From an uncultured Prevotellaceae bacterium (GTDB lineage Bacteria; Bacteroidota; Bacteroidia; Bacteroidales; Bacteroidaceae): 64,000 nucleotides of DNA. Made by a program: the position numbers and the translations under genes. Under the pieces are notes generated by a model, which was given only the letters and a program-made list of their open reading frames with translations, did no database searches and was not told the DNA's origin. Location of the stretch: contig CAMVUB010000003.1 of assembly GCA_947170495.1 (NCBI GenBank), forward strand, positions 34,004 to 98,003, written 5' to 3'. Below are positions 36,498 to 45,497 of the stretch, piece by piece; the stretch's first letter is position 1, and each line of letters starts with the position of its first letter.

Positions 36498-37025
36498 TTA
36501 GAACCGATCAACATGCACCTTCTCCCACAGCAGCCGCTCCTCGTTGAAGGGCTTGCGCTCCATGCCTTTATGGCCTACGGCCACCATCGCCAGCACGCGC
36601 AGCGGCTCAGGGATGTTCAGCAACTCGCGCACGAGCGTGTCAGAGGGTGTGCCGTCGGGCGCGTAGCGTTCGCGGACCTGCACCCAGCAGGCGCCGAGGC
36701 CCAGGTCTTCAGCCTGATACAGCAGTATCGTGGTGGCCACGCTGGCATCCTCGATCCACACGTCGCTCTCGGCAGGATCTCCCACCACCACGATGGCCAG
36801 CGGCGCCCCTTCGAGCCAGTCAGACCCTATGGTCTTCACCTGCGACAGTGCCTTCAGCATCGCCTTGTCATCGACAACGACGAAATGCCAGGCGTGCTTG
36901 CCCTTGCTCGACGGCGCCATCAGCGCGCTCTTCAACAGCGTCTCCACCTCAGCGGCCGTCAACGCCTCGTCCGTGAACTTACGCATCGAACGGCGCTGTT
37001 TCACCAGTTCAGAGAAGTTTTCCAT
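36498..37025 (-). CDS. Nitroreductase-family flavoprotein
   Basis: 175 residues. The FMN-binding start is LVKQRRSMRKFTDEAL. MAPSSKGKHAWHFVVVDD and ATTILLYQAEDLGLGACWVQ are the standard core. It reduces quinones, nitro compounds or flavins using NAD(P)H as a dimer; the physiological substrate is unknown. Its TACCTTTG promoter lies 36 bases upstream, and the gene heads the operon running to maf. Confidence 0.9.
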   Translation of the reverse strand: MENFSELVKQRRSMRKFTDEALTAAEVETLLKSALMAPSSKGKHAWHFVVVDDKAMLKALSQVKTIGSDWLEGAPLAIVVVGDPAESDVWIEDASVATTILLYQAEDLGLGACWVQVRERYAPDGTPSDTLVRELLNIPEPLRVLAMVAVGHKGMERKPFNEERLLWEKVHVDRF

Positions 37026-37060
37026 AATCTATAGATATGATAAATGCTACATTTCGAGCG

Positions 37061-37068
37061 CAAAGGTA
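37061..37068 (-). promoter_or_regulatory. -7 box of the nitroreductase operon
   Basis: TACCTTTG on the minus strand, 35 bases before the ATG at 37025. Confidence 0.6.
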
Positions 37069-37184
37069 CAGATAAAAATGAAAAATGAAAAATGAATGAG
37101 TGAAAATGAACGAGTGAAAAAAGAAAAATGAACTATTTCAAGCAAAAACTTTCCACTTTCAACCCTCCACTTTAAACTTTTCCT

Positions 37185-37192
37185 TACCTTTG
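37185..37192 (+). promoter_or_regulatory. -7 box of the PIF1-like helicase gene
   Basis: TACCTTTG ends only 5 bases before the ATG at 37198, so transcription should begin at or very near the start codon (leaderless). Confidence 0.55.
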
Positions 37193-37197
37193 CACAC

Positions 37198-39369
37198 ATG
37201 GAAACCAAGAACCCCGAGTTAGAGCTGGCGCGCAACTACGCCCTCTACACCCATCGCAATATCTTCCTCACGGGTAAGGCCGGCACCGGCAAGACCACCT
37301 TCCTGCGGCGCCTGCAGCAGGAACAGGGCAAACGCACGATTGTCGTAGCCCCCACGGGCGTGGCGGCCATCAATGCCGGCGGCGTCACCATCCACTCGTT
37401 CTTCCAGCTTGCCCCCGGCCTCTTCCTGCCGGGGAAGATGGTGGCGGGGCGCGACCCGAAGAGCCGCTTCTCGTTCTCCAAGCAGAAAATCAACATCCTG
37501 CGCTCGCTGGACCTGCTCATCATCGATGAAATCTCGATGGTGCGCGCCGACTTGCTCGACGCCATCGACGATGTCCTGCGGCGCTACCAGCGGCGCGACA
37601 AGCCCTTCGGTGGTGTGCAGCTCCTGCTCATCGGCGACCTGCAACAGCTGGCACCCGTGACCACCGAGAGCGAATGGCCGCTGCTGCAGGAGTTCTACCA
37701 GACGCCCTATTTCTTCTCCTCGCAGGCCCTGCAGCAGACCGACTTCGTATATATCGAGCTGCGGCAGGTCTATCGCCAGCAGGACGCCAGCTTCGTCAGC
37801 ATCCTCAATGCCGTGCGCGACAACCGCCTCACCACCAGCGTGATGCAAGCCCTCAACGCGCGCTACCAGCCCCACTTCCGCCCTGCCGAGGGCGAGGACT
37901 GGATCACCCTCACGACCCACAACCACCAGGCCGCCTTCATCAACAACCAGCGCATGGCCGAGCTGACCAGCGCCCCCGTGACCTTCACGGCCAAGGTCAC
38001 CGGCGAGTTCCCCGAGAGCTCCTACCCCACCGACGCCGAGCTCACGCTGAAAGTGGGCGCACAGGTGATGTTCTGCAAGAACGACCCCAGCAGCGCCAAG
38101 GCCTTCTACAACGGCCGCATCGGTCGCGTCACCGCCATCGACGGCGAACAGGTCAGCGTTCTTTGCGGCAAACAGCTCATCCATGTGGGCCCGCTGGCTT
38201 GGACCAACACGAAATACGTCACCGACTCCGCCACTGGCACCATCAGCGAGGAGACCGTAGGCACCTTCGCGCAGATACCCCTGCGCACCGCCTGGGCCAT
38301 CACCATCCACAAGAGCCAGGGCCTCACCTTCGACCGCACCATCATCAACGCCGGGCGCGCCTTCTCCCACGGACAGGTCTATGTCGCCCTCTCCCGCTGC
38401 CGCACCCTCGAAGGACTCGTCCTCGCCACCCCCATCACCGCCGACCTCATCACCACCGACCCCGATGTGGTGGAGTTCAACAGCTACGCCACCGAGCGCA
38501 CACCCTCCGCAGAGACCTTCCTGCGCGACCGCCGCAGCTTCATCGAGGACATCCTCTGCGACATCTTCGACTTCAGCGCCCTCTCCATGCGCCTGCGCTA
38601 CTTCGCGCGCCTCGCCTCGGAGCACCTGTCAAGCCTCTATCCTCAATACGCCAGCCTCGCGGCCGAGACCGCCACGCAGGTCGATGTCCAGCTGACCGCC
38701 GTGGGCGTCAAGTTCCAGCAGCAGATACGCCAGCTCATCCCCCTCGCCGCCAGCTACGACGACAACCCCACCCTGCAGACGCGCGTCCAGAAAGCCATGA
38801 GCTACTACGCTGCCGCCACCGCCCGCACCCTCGGCGAGCTCCTCGATAAGGAGCTGCCCGAAATCGATAACGCGCGCGTGCGTGAAATGATAAATAATGA
38901 GTACCTGCTCCTGCGCACAGACTTCGATGAGAAGATGGCCATCTACATCGCCTGCATGAACACCTTCTCCCTCAACGCCTACTGGGATGCCAAGGCGCGC
39001 GCTGCCATGACCGAAGACACCACCAAGAAAACCCGCAAACGCGCCAAGAAAGCCATCGCCGACGCCCTTGCCGACAAGCTCGCTTCCGGCAAGTCACCCT
39101 CAGCCAGCAAGGCTTCCTCCGCCGGCGGCTCCGCCTCTGGCGATGTGTCCAGCTCCCCCCTCTATCGCAGCCTGCTCGACTGGCGCCGCCAGCAAGCCCG
39201 CGAGCGTCACCTCCCCCCCCATTACATCCTGACGCTCAAAGCCCTCCTCGCCATCGCTGAGTACCGCCCCACGGACATCGACGCCCTCCTCACCCTCCCC
39301 GGCATCGGCCCCAAGACCGCCTCCGAGTACGCCGCCGACCTCCTCGCCCTCGTACGCCAACACACATGA
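37198..39369 (+). CDS. PIF1/RecD-type helicase with C-terminal HRDC domain
   Basis: 723 residues. Superfamily 1B 5'-3' helicase: Walker A LTGKAGTGKTTFLRRL (about 24-39), GVAAINAGGVTIHSFFQL, Walker B LLIIDEISMV, LLIGDLQQLAPV, and the C-terminal WAITIHKSQGLTFD with VYVALSRCRTLEGL. Residues about 640-723 form an HRDC domain (LDWRRQQARERHLPPHYIL, LLTLPGIGPKTASEYAADLL), as in RecQ. It may act on G-quadruplexes or R-loops as Pif1 does, which is notable given the G-rich repeats nearby; that link is inference. A lost oxidoreductase gene once followed in ATGA overlap. Confidence 0.9.
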   Translation: METKNPELELARNYALYTHRNIFLTGKAGTGKTTFLRRLQQEQGKRTIVVAPTGVAAINAGGVTIHSFFQLAPGLFLPGKMVAGRDPKSRFSFSKQKINILRSLDLLIIDEISMVRADLLDAIDDVLRRYQRRDKPFGGVQLLLIGDLQQLAPVTTESEWPLLQEFYQTPYFFSSQALQQTDFVYIELRQVYRQQDASFVSILNAVRDNRLTTSVMQALNARYQPHFRPAEGEDWITLTTHNHQAAFINNQRMAELTSAPVTFTAKVTGEFPESSYPTDAELTLKVGAQVMFCKNDPSSAKAFYNGRIGRVTAIDGEQVSVLCGKQLIHVGPLAWTNTKYVTDSATGTISEETVGTFAQIPLRTAWAITIHKSQGLTFDRTIINAGRAFSHGQVYVALSRCRTLEGLVLATPITADLITTDPDVVEFNSYATERTPSAETFLRDRRSFIEDILCDIFDFSALSMRLRYFARLASEHLSSLYPQYASLAAETATQVDVQLTAVGVKFQQQIRQLIPLAASYDDNPTLQTRVQKAMSYYAAATARTLGELLDKELPEIDNARVREMINNEYLLLRTDFDEKMAIYIACMNTFSLNAYWDAKARAAMTEDTTKKTRKRAKKAIADALADKLASGKSPSASKASSAGGSASGDVSSSPLYRSLLDWRRQQARERHLPPHYILTLKALLAIAEYRPTDIDALLTLPGIGPKTASEYAADLLALVRQHT

Positions 39370-39410
39370 AAATAGCCATCATCGGAGGTGGCGCCGCCAC
39401 GATGAAATAA
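39366..39410 (+). pseudogene. Stump of a BaiN/HI0933-like flavoprotein gene
   Basis: The ATG overlaps the helicase stop (ATGA) and is followed by MKIAIIGGGAA, the dinucleotide-binding start of NAD(P)/FAD-dependent oxidoreductases. After 11 residues the sequence changes to TMK and stops. The rest of the gene is missing; the next 40 bases lead into the araC-like gene on the other strand. A TGACGCGTCGTA word resembling repeat B lies just past the break. Confidence 0.65.
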
Positions 39411-39453
39411 TTATGACGCGTCGTATTTTTTGGAGCGTGAAAGGCAGGTGCCC

Positions 39454-40596
39454 TTACGAGTTGCGGGTGGAGGATTTGTAGAGGGTGAGATTGCGGTAGA
39501 AGGAGGACATGCTGTTGTAGCCGGAGCGGGTGGCAATCTCGTTCTTGGGGGTGGAGGGGTCCTGCGCCATCAGCTGCTCGGCGTAGGCGATGCGTTTGCG
39601 GTTGATGTATTCCTTGAAGGTCATGTGCGCACAGCTGCTCAGTGCCTGAAGCAGGTAGGTTCGGTTGGTGGCTAACAGCTGGGCAACGTCATTGAGCAGA
39701 AGGTCGTTCTGGAGGAAGATCTGCTGTTCGTCCATCATGGTCTCCAGGCGCTCATAGATGAGGATGCTGGTGCTGCTGGGGATGTCCGTTATCTTTTCGT
39801 TGTCGTCGGTCTCCTTCACATGTTCTTCAGGGATATCGCGCATAGAGAAGTTCTGCTGGATGCCTACCCACGACAGTGCGAAGATGAGTGCTGAGAATGC
39901 CACTGAAGGGAGCGCTAAGAAGATGTTATCGACAAACATCTGCTTGCCGATTAGGTTAACAATGGTGGAAAGCAGCGAGGTGACGATGAACAGTATGAGA
40001 ATGGTGGGAATGGCCTTGATCTCACGGTTTTCCGTGTCGGCATACAGCTGTTGCACGGTCTTATTGAATCGTCGGATGCGACGGAATCCCAGGACAATGA
40101 CAAAGACGACTTGTATGGCAAAGATGAAATGGCAGACAAGGTGTACCCATACCTGAACGAGCGACAAGCCGCTGAGGGATGAGTCGTAACTGTGATAGAG
40201 GTTGTTGGTGATGAAGGTTTTATTTTCTCCCGCATCCATCGCAATATATAGGCAACCTACCATCGCTCCGATGATGAACGGTGGAAGGAACACGAGCCAG
40301 AGGAATCGTTTCTGCTGCGAGAGCGGTGTGCGATCTGTAATCTCACTAATATATAATAGGAATAAGGGATATACCATCAGGTTCAGCGCCACATAGAGGG
40401 TGTCACTGTATGGCAAAAGGTCGTTGAAATGGTTGAAATAGATGAAGTGGCAGCCGTATAAGAGCAGTGTAGCCATGGCCCAACGCAACAGCCAGCGTAT
40501 GGCCTTATTCATACGCTGCCAGTAGGTAAGAGCCAGCTGAATGACCATCACCACACAGACCATCAGCGGCAGAGACGAAAATATTTCGTATGTCAT
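39454..40596 (-). CDS. Membrane-bound AraC-family transcription regulator
   Basis: 380 residues from the ATG at 40596; the track's 13 extra residues would start upstream of the promoter. The N-terminal 230 residues contain about seven hydrophobic helices (LMVCVVMVIQLALTYW; FLWLVFLPPFIIGAMVGCLY). The C-terminal region is an AraC helix-turn-helix pair (LLLNDVAQLLATNRTYLLQAL, EIATRSGYNSMSSFYRNL). A ligand-sensing membrane regulator is inferred. It is divergent from the BspA-like gene, and the shared gap carries three TTTTGCA repeats that could be its operators. Confidence 0.88.
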   Translation of the reverse strand: MTYEIFSSLPLMVCVVMVIQLALTYWQRMNKAIRWLLRWAMATLLLYGCHFIYFNHFNDLLPYSDTLYVALNLMVYPLFLLYISEITDRTPLSQQKRFLWLVFLPPFIIGAMVGCLYIAMDAGENKTFITNNLYHSYDSSLSGLSLVQVWVHLVCHFIFAIQVVFVIVLGFRRIRRFNKTVQQLYADTENREIKAIPTILILFIVTSLLSTIVNLIGKQMFVDNIFLALPSVAFSALIFALSWVGIQQNFSMRDIPEEHVKETDDNEKITDIPSSTSILIYERLETMMDEQQIFLQNDLLLNDVAQLLATNRTYLLQALSSCAHMTFKEYINRKRIAYAEQLMAQDPSTPKNEIATRSGYNSMSSFYRNLTLYKSSTRNS

Positions 40597-40604
40597 ATTA
40601 AGCG

Positions 40605-40612
40605 CAAAGGTA
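40605..40612 (-). promoter_or_regulatory. -7 box of the AraC-family regulator gene
   Basis: TACCTTTG on the minus strand ends 8 bases before the ATG at 40596, giving an almost leaderless transcript and fixing the start codon. Confidence 0.6.
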
Positions 40613-40649
40613 TGCATTAAACTTCTAAGTGCCAAGACTATGCCTGTTG

Positions 40650-40699
40650 TTTTGCAATTTTGGGAGTACTATTTTGCATTTTTGGGAGAATGTTTTGCA
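40650..40699 (+). promoter_or_regulatory. Three phased TTTTGCA direct repeats (probable operators)
   Basis: TTTTGCA occurs at 40650, 40672 and 40693, spaced 22 and 21 bp, two turns of DNA. The first two are followed by ATTTTGGGAG and TTTTTGGGAG. The spacing puts all sites on one face of the helix upstream of the BspA-like promoter. Confidence 0.6.
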
Positions 40700-40730
40700 A
40701 TAATGCATTCCCTATTAAGATAAACAGGGC

Positions 40731-40738
40731 TACCTTTG
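40731..40738 (+). promoter_or_regulatory. -7 box of the BspA-like gene
   Basis: TACCTTTG with no TTTG at the expected -33 place. The TTTTGCA array ends about 30 bp upstream, which fits an activator-dependent promoter. Confidence 0.55.
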
Positions 40739-40775
40739 CAAACGAAAACCCATTTTACCAAACATTTTATACATT

Positions 40776-43613
40776 ATGAAACAACTTCTATTACGTTACA
40801 TGGCATCACTAACCCTGATGCTACTGACTACCACTCTGTTAGCGCAGAAGCGCGTGGAGTATGGAGACAACTACGGCGGTAAGTCTTGGTTTATTCTTGA
40901 CGAGGCCAAGGGCTATGCCACTATCACCTACAAATTAAATGCTACGGAAGACGGTCCGGAAGCAGGTTATTACAGCGGTGCCGTCAAAGCCGTTGGCGGT
41001 ATGCGTGAGATGGATGAAGAACAGGGCATCGACAAGTACTGGACCGTGAGAGCCATCGGTGAACACGCCTACTGGTATGCGCCCAACATGTACAGTCTGG
41101 AAATCCAAGACAACATTCGCTACGCTGGTGACCAGCTGTTCAACAACACAGGTGTGACCAAGCTGGTCATTCAGCAAGGCAGCTACGACTATGAAACTGG
41201 TCAGTATCTCCCGTTGTCACTGACCTACAACAGCGAGACGGGCAAGAACAGCTTCTCTGATGCCCCGTTGACGACGCTGGTGCTGGGTCGTAACTTGGAC
41301 GTCCCCGATGGCTGTAAGGTATTTAACGGCGTCACGACGCTGAGCGATGTGCGCATCAACGAGTACGTGACGGAACTGCCCGCAGGGTTGTTTGCCAACT
41401 GCACAGGGCTGCAGACCATCCGCCTGCAGAGCACGACACCCGTGGACTGCGATGCCAGCGTCTTCGAGGGTGTCAACAAGAGCAACGTCTCGGTGCTGGT
41501 GCCGAAATATTCGTACAAGACTTACAAGGCACACCCTGTATGGGGCCAGTTTACTAAAATGCGTGAGATGACTGCGGAAGAGCAGTATGAGTTCACCATC
41601 TATGACAAGGGGAACCTGTATGATGATACCTGGCCTGACTTTTACGCCACCAATACCGAAGGTGTGAAGATCTGGTACAGCTATAACAGCGAGCGGCCTG
41701 GGTTCGTGAGTGTCACCAGTGTTGCCGGACAGCCTGTAGGCGACAGTTGGGTGCATCATTATCCTTACTACGAGAAGCGTCTGTTGATTCCTGAGACCGT
41801 TAAAGACCCCCATGGCGAGACCTATACCGTTAGCCGCATTCAGGCTTGGGCCTTCGAAGCTGACCCCTATCTGGAGGATGTAATCCTTCCTGAGACCATC
41901 GACACCATCGGTCTTCAGGCTTTCAGCGATTTGCCTAATCTGAAGCACCTCGATTTGCCCAACAGCGTAAGCTATATCGGACAGAACTGCTTTGCAGAAT
42001 CGGGCCTTGAGGGCGAGTTTGTGATGCCTGCAGGCGTTCAGGTGATAGAAAGTGCCACCTTCCGCAATACCTTGATCAACAAACTGACGTTTGCCGAGGG
42101 CTCACGCCTCGACTCCATCAGTGACCAGGCCATCTTCTTCATGTTCGAACTGGAGGAACTGGAGCTTCCCACAGGACTGCGCGCCATAGCCTATGCGGGC
42201 ATCTCGAGCTGTCCGTGGCTGAGGAAAGCCAATCTGCCCGAGGGCCTTGTCAAAATGGATCCGATGGTGTTCACCGGCTGCCCCATCGAAGAGTTGACGA
42301 TTCCCAGCACGCTCGTAGAGATCGGCGAGGGCTTCCTGTCCACCGGTCACCAGATGATGGATGGCGACGGCTCCTCTCCGCTGCGTCATATCAGCGTTGC
42401 CGAGGGCAATCCCATCTACGACTCGCGCGAGGACTGCAATGCGGTCATCATCACGGCCACAAACACTCTCTATATGGGCAAGGCTATCTCCAAGCTGCCC
42501 AGCTCACTGGAGGTGATAGCCGCCTACAGCTACTCCGATCCTTGCATGAAGACGCTGACGCTGCCCGCAGGCATCAAGAAGATCGAGAGCTATGCCTTTG
42601 CTGATGCCTTCATGCAGCGTGGCGCCACGTTCAGCAAGATTGTCTCCAGCATCGAGGAGCCTGCCGGTGTGCTCGAGGAGAATGCTTTCTTGAAGATCAA
42701 CGACATGTGGGAAGAGTCTTATGAGACCTACAACCAGGCTACGTTGTATGTGCCCGCAGGTACGAAAGCCAAATATATGGCCGATGCTGAATGGGGACGC
42801 TTCAAGAATATCGTCGAGGATAAGCCCGTAGCTGTGGAGGATGCCCAGCCCATGACCGAGGATACGAGCACTAGCTTTGCTGGTGCAACCGAACTCAGCG
42901 AACAGACAGACCTGTCGGCCGTTGTCGTGGACAACCTCTTCATCACCCTGAGCACTCATAACGACGATGCAGAGAACAATGATGTCTATGACGCTGAGGA
43001 GCAGGCCATCGTCCTCAACTCTACAGTTGCCAACGAGTCGAAAATCGACTTCGTGGAGAGCTGCAATGCCGAGACTGACGCCGTCATGAACAACTTCAAC
43101 GGTATCCTCTTTGAGGTTCAGGCTGGAAGTGGTATCGTCACTGTTACCTTCAAGACCCTCGGCAACCGCATGCTGGCCGTGAAGGTCGGTAACCAGCCCG
43201 CCAGCACCTTTAAGATGGCCACAAAGGATGAGATAGAGATTCCTTATGAAACACAAACAGATACCCATATATACATCTATTCTGTAGAAGATCTCCCGGA
43301 GGAGGAGGCTGCCACCCGCGCTCAGGCCATGGCCTTTGCCACAGCTAAGATGCTGAAGAAGGATGTCGGTCTGAAGAACATGAAGAGCGTGGCCTTGAAG
43401 AAGGCTCTTGATGAGGATGAAGGGGTGAAGAACCAGACCCTCATCTACGGTGTCGGCTGGAAGACGACCGAGACAGGCATTGAGAGCGTCAGCGTGACGC
43501 CCGCAGCTGTATTCGACACCACGGCTCCTGTCTATAACCTCGCCGGCCAGCGCCTCAGCGCTCCCCGAAAGGGCATCATGATACAGGAAGGACGCAAAGT
43601 CGTGATAAAGTAA
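40776..43613 (+). CDS. Secreted BspA-like leucine-rich repeat protein
   Basis: 945 residues with a signal peptide (LMLLTTTLLAQ). Many LRR_5-type repeats are visible (LPETIDTIGLQAFSDLPNLK, LPNSVSYIGQNCFAESGLEG, LPTGLRAIAYAGISSCPWLR, LPAGIKKIESYAFADAFMQ). Such proteins bind fibronectin, other bacteria or host cells. A second non-repeat domain follows after about residue 690. The C-terminus VYNLAGQRLSAPRKGIMIQE matches the sorting-type end of secreted proteins in this group. Its promoter and three upstream repeats suggest control by the divergent AraC-type regulator. A bidirectional terminator follows. Confidence 0.88.
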   Translation: MKQLLLRYMASLTLMLLTTTLLAQKRVEYGDNYGGKSWFILDEAKGYATITYKLNATEDGPEAGYYSGAVKAVGGMREMDEEQGIDKYWTVRAIGEHAYWYAPNMYSLEIQDNIRYAGDQLFNNTGVTKLVIQQGSYDYETGQYLPLSLTYNSETGKNSFSDAPLTTLVLGRNLDVPDGCKVFNGVTTLSDVRINEYVTELPAGLFANCTGLQTIRLQSTTPVDCDASVFEGVNKSNVSVLVPKYSYKTYKAHPVWGQFTKMREMTAEEQYEFTIYDKGNLYDDTWPDFYATNTEGVKIWYSYNSERPGFVSVTSVAGQPVGDSWVHHYPYYEKRLLIPETVKDPHGETYTVSRIQAWAFEADPYLEDVILPETIDTIGLQAFSDLPNLKHLDLPNSVSYIGQNCFAESGLEGEFVMPAGVQVIESATFRNTLINKLTFAEGSRLDSISDQAIFFMFELEELELPTGLRAIAYAGISSCPWLRKANLPEGLVKMDPMVFTGCPIEELTIPSTLVEIGEGFLSTGHQMMDGDGSSPLRHISVAEGNPIYDSREDCNAVIITATNTLYMGKAISKLPSSLEVIAAYSYSDPCMKTLTLPAGIKKIESYAFADAFMQRGATFSKIVSSIEEPAGVLEENAFLKINDMWEESYETYNQATLYVPAGTKAKYMADAEWGRFKNIVEDKPVAVEDAQPMTEDTSTSFAGATELSEQTDLSAVVVDNLFITLSTHNDDAENNDVYDAEEQAIVLNSTVANESKIDFVESCNAETDAVMNNFNGILFEVQAGSGIVTVTFKTLGNRMLAVKVGNQPASTFKMATKDEIEIPYETQTDTHIYIYSVEDLPEEEAATRAQAMAFATAKMLKKDVGLKNMKSVALKKALDEDEGVKNQTLIYGVGWKTTETGIESVSVTPAAVFDTTAPVYNLAGQRLSAPRKGIMIQEGRKVVIK

Positions 43614-43631
43614 AGTAATTGAATGAATGAA

Positions 43632-43668
43632 GAAGAGGTTGGCACGTGAGTGTCAACCTCTTCAGTTT
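43632..43668. terminator. Bidirectional terminator between convergent genes
   Basis: GAAGAGGTTG and CAACCTCTTC form a perfect 10-bp stem, flanked by AGTTTT on one side and a run of A/G on the other. It serves the BspA-like gene and the convergent phosphoesterase gene. Confidence 0.75.
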
Positions 43669-44753
43669 TAATGGATGTCTGCGACAATGTATTCGGAGCG
43701 GGTGCCGATGCGGAACTTGCCGCCCCAGATGCCGAGGCCGCTGGAGACGTAGTAACGGGTGGCGCCACGCTGGAGGGGACCAAAGGCACACTCGTAGAGG
43801 GCATCAGTAATCCATGAGACGGGCCACAGCTGGCCGTGATGGGTATGGCCTGCGAGCTCGAAGTCGATGCCGGCGGCTTCGGCTTCTTCGAGGTGGTAGG
43901 GCTGGTGGTCGAGGAGGATGAGGTATTTGTCCTTGGGGACACCGGCCATGAGAGCGTCGAGGGTCTTGCGACGGGGACGCATACGGTCGTCGCGACCGAT
44001 GATGACGAGGTCGCCGACGGTGGCCACGCTGTCCTGCAGCAGATGGATGCCGGCCTCGCGGTAGAAGTCGAGGGCACCGGGAACACCGCTGATATACTCG
44101 TGGTTTCCTAGGCAGGCATAGACGGGTGCTGTGAGGCGGTGGAACTCGTCGGCCATGTGCTCGTCGCGCAAGGGACGCTGGCTGCGGTCGATGATATCGC
44201 CTGCGATGAGCACGAGGTCGGGATGCTCGGCATTGATGAGATCTATCCATCGTGCGAGCTCGCTGCGGCGGTTGTGGTAGCCAAGGTGCCAGTCGGATGT
44301 CATCACGATGCGTAGGGGCCTGGCGAGGGGTTTAGAGGTCTGCAAGGGCAGCTCTACGCGTTCCTTATGGAGGTAATGGAAGTAGCCGTAGGTGAAGAGC
44401 ACGGCGATGGTTCCGAGGACGGCCAGCGTGCCACGCCAGCTGTCGTGGAGCAAGGTGGCAGGCACGAGGTGGCAGAGGCGCAGGACGTCCAGGAGGACGA
44501 AGAGCATGAAGAGGTAGAGCAGTATCATCAGCCACGACGTGCCGATATGGTAGATGACGGTGGAGACAGCCATGGGGAAGCGGTCCAGCAACGGCAGCAC
44601 GGAGCAGACGAAAAGCGCAAAGGCTGCGGCCAGCGCCACGCTCATAACGACCTTCCCCCATACGGGCAGCGGCAGTAGCGCCCACAGGCGCCAGGTGACG
44701 TAAGCCTGCGCCAAAATGGGTACGAGGAGGATGAGGAGGAAGAGGTACTTCAC
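43668..44753 (-). CDS. Membrane-anchored metallophosphoesterase
   Basis: 361 residues. About four hydrophobic helices fill residues 1-130. The calcineurin-like domain follows with MTSDWHLGYHNR, LIAGDIIDRS, CLGNHEY and GHTHHGQLWP, the full set of metal-binding motifs. The layout matches YaeI/LpxG-type membrane phosphoesterases (UDP-diacylglucosamine hydrolysis is known for some), but the substrate here is unknown. The next gene upstream on this strand is the ABC ATPase, ending 36 bases before its start. Confidence 0.88.
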   Translation of the reverse strand: MKYLFLLILLVPILAQAYVTWRLWALLPLPVWGKVVMSVALAAAFALFVCSVLPLLDRFPMAVSTVIYHIGTSWLMILLYLFMLFVLLDVLRLCHLVPATLLHDSWRGTLAVLGTIAVLFTYGYFHYLHKERVELPLQTSKPLARPLRIVMTSDWHLGYHNRRSELARWIDLINAEHPDLVLIAGDIIDRSQRPLRDEHMADEFHRLTAPVYACLGNHEYISGVPGALDFYREAGIHLLQDSVATVGDLVIIGRDDRMRPRRKTLDALMAGVPKDKYLILLDHQPYHLEEAEAAGIDFELAGHTHHGQLWPVSWITDALYECAFGPLQRGATRYYVSSGLGIWGGKFRIGTRSEYIVADIH

Positions 44754-44789
44754 GTTTATGGTTGAGGGTTGAGGGTTTATGGTTGAGGG

Positions 44790-45497
44790 TTATGTTTCGG
44801 CATTGAAGTAGTCGTTGAGTTCTTGGATGGCAGAGCCTTGATTGTTAGGCAAATCCTTGATGATGAGTCCACGTTCCAAAAGAAGGATACGAGAGGAGAT
44901 GTCGGAGACGAAGGAGAGGTTGTGCGAGGAGATGAGGACGGTGGTGCCAAGCTCGCGATTCATGTCGGCAATCATACGTGCTACGACAATCTGCGAGGAG
45001 GGGTCGAGGTAGTTGAAAGGCTCGTCGAGGAGCAGCACCTTGGGACGTATCATCATGGCACCGATGATCCCAATCTTCTGGCGGTTGCCCTCGGAGAAGT
45101 CGCGCAGGTATTTCTTAGTGCCGAGGATCTCGTCGTGCATGAGCGGACGGAAGGTCTCCAGGCGCTCGCGGAGCGTCTCGTCGCTGATGCCATAGAGACG
45201 AGCGATGAAAGTGAAATACTCCTCGGGCGTGTAGAAGTCGATGAGGAAATGGCCGTCGATGAAGGAGCCTGTGTAGAGCTTCCAGTCGTCGGACTGCGAG
45301 ACGTCCTTGTCGGCAGAGAGCACGTTGCCGTCGGTGGCTTTGATGAGGTCGAGAATGAGGCGCAGGAGCGTTGTCTTGCCAGCACCGTTGTTGCCGACGA
45401 GTCCTACAAGCTCGCCGCTCTTAATCGTGAGTTCACTGATGTCCAGGGCCGTCTTCTCGCCATAGACTTTTTTGAGATTTTCTATTTTAATTTCCAT
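44790..45497 (-). CDS. ABC transporter ATPase subunit (partner of the DUF5687-like permease)
   Basis: 235 residues. Walker A GLVGNNGAGKTTLLRL, signature FSEGNRQKIGII, Walker B VLLLDEPFNYLDP and H-loop ISSHNLSF are all intact. The partner permease gene lies directly upstream on the same strand, separated by 183 bases of repeats. Pairs of this kind occur across the Bacteroidetes; the transported substrate is unknown. Confidence 0.9.
   Translation of the reverse strand: MEIKIENLKKVYGEKTALDISELTIKSGELVGLVGNNGAGKTTLLRLILDLIKATDGNVLSADKDVSQSDDWKLYTGSFIDGHFLIDFYTPEEYFTFIARLYGISDETLRERLETFRPLMHDEILGTKKYLRDFSEGNRQKIGIIGAMMIRPKVLLLDEPFNYLDPSSQIVVARMIADMNRELGTTVLISSHNLSFVSDISSRILLLERGLIIKDLPNNQGSAIQELNDYFNAET

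Noticed and set aside
37219-38625. 468-residue minus-strand ORF and 391-residue plus-strand ORF (37674-38849) inside the helicase
   Set aside because: Both are shadows of the PIF1-like helicase, which carries all expected motifs; their composition (Gly/Val/Glu-rich or Pro/Arg/His-rich) is typical of out-of-frame translation.
40597-40635. Upstream start of the AraC-family regulator given by the ORF track
   Set aside because: The TACCTTTG promoter box at 40605-40612 lies inside this extension, so translation must begin at 40596.
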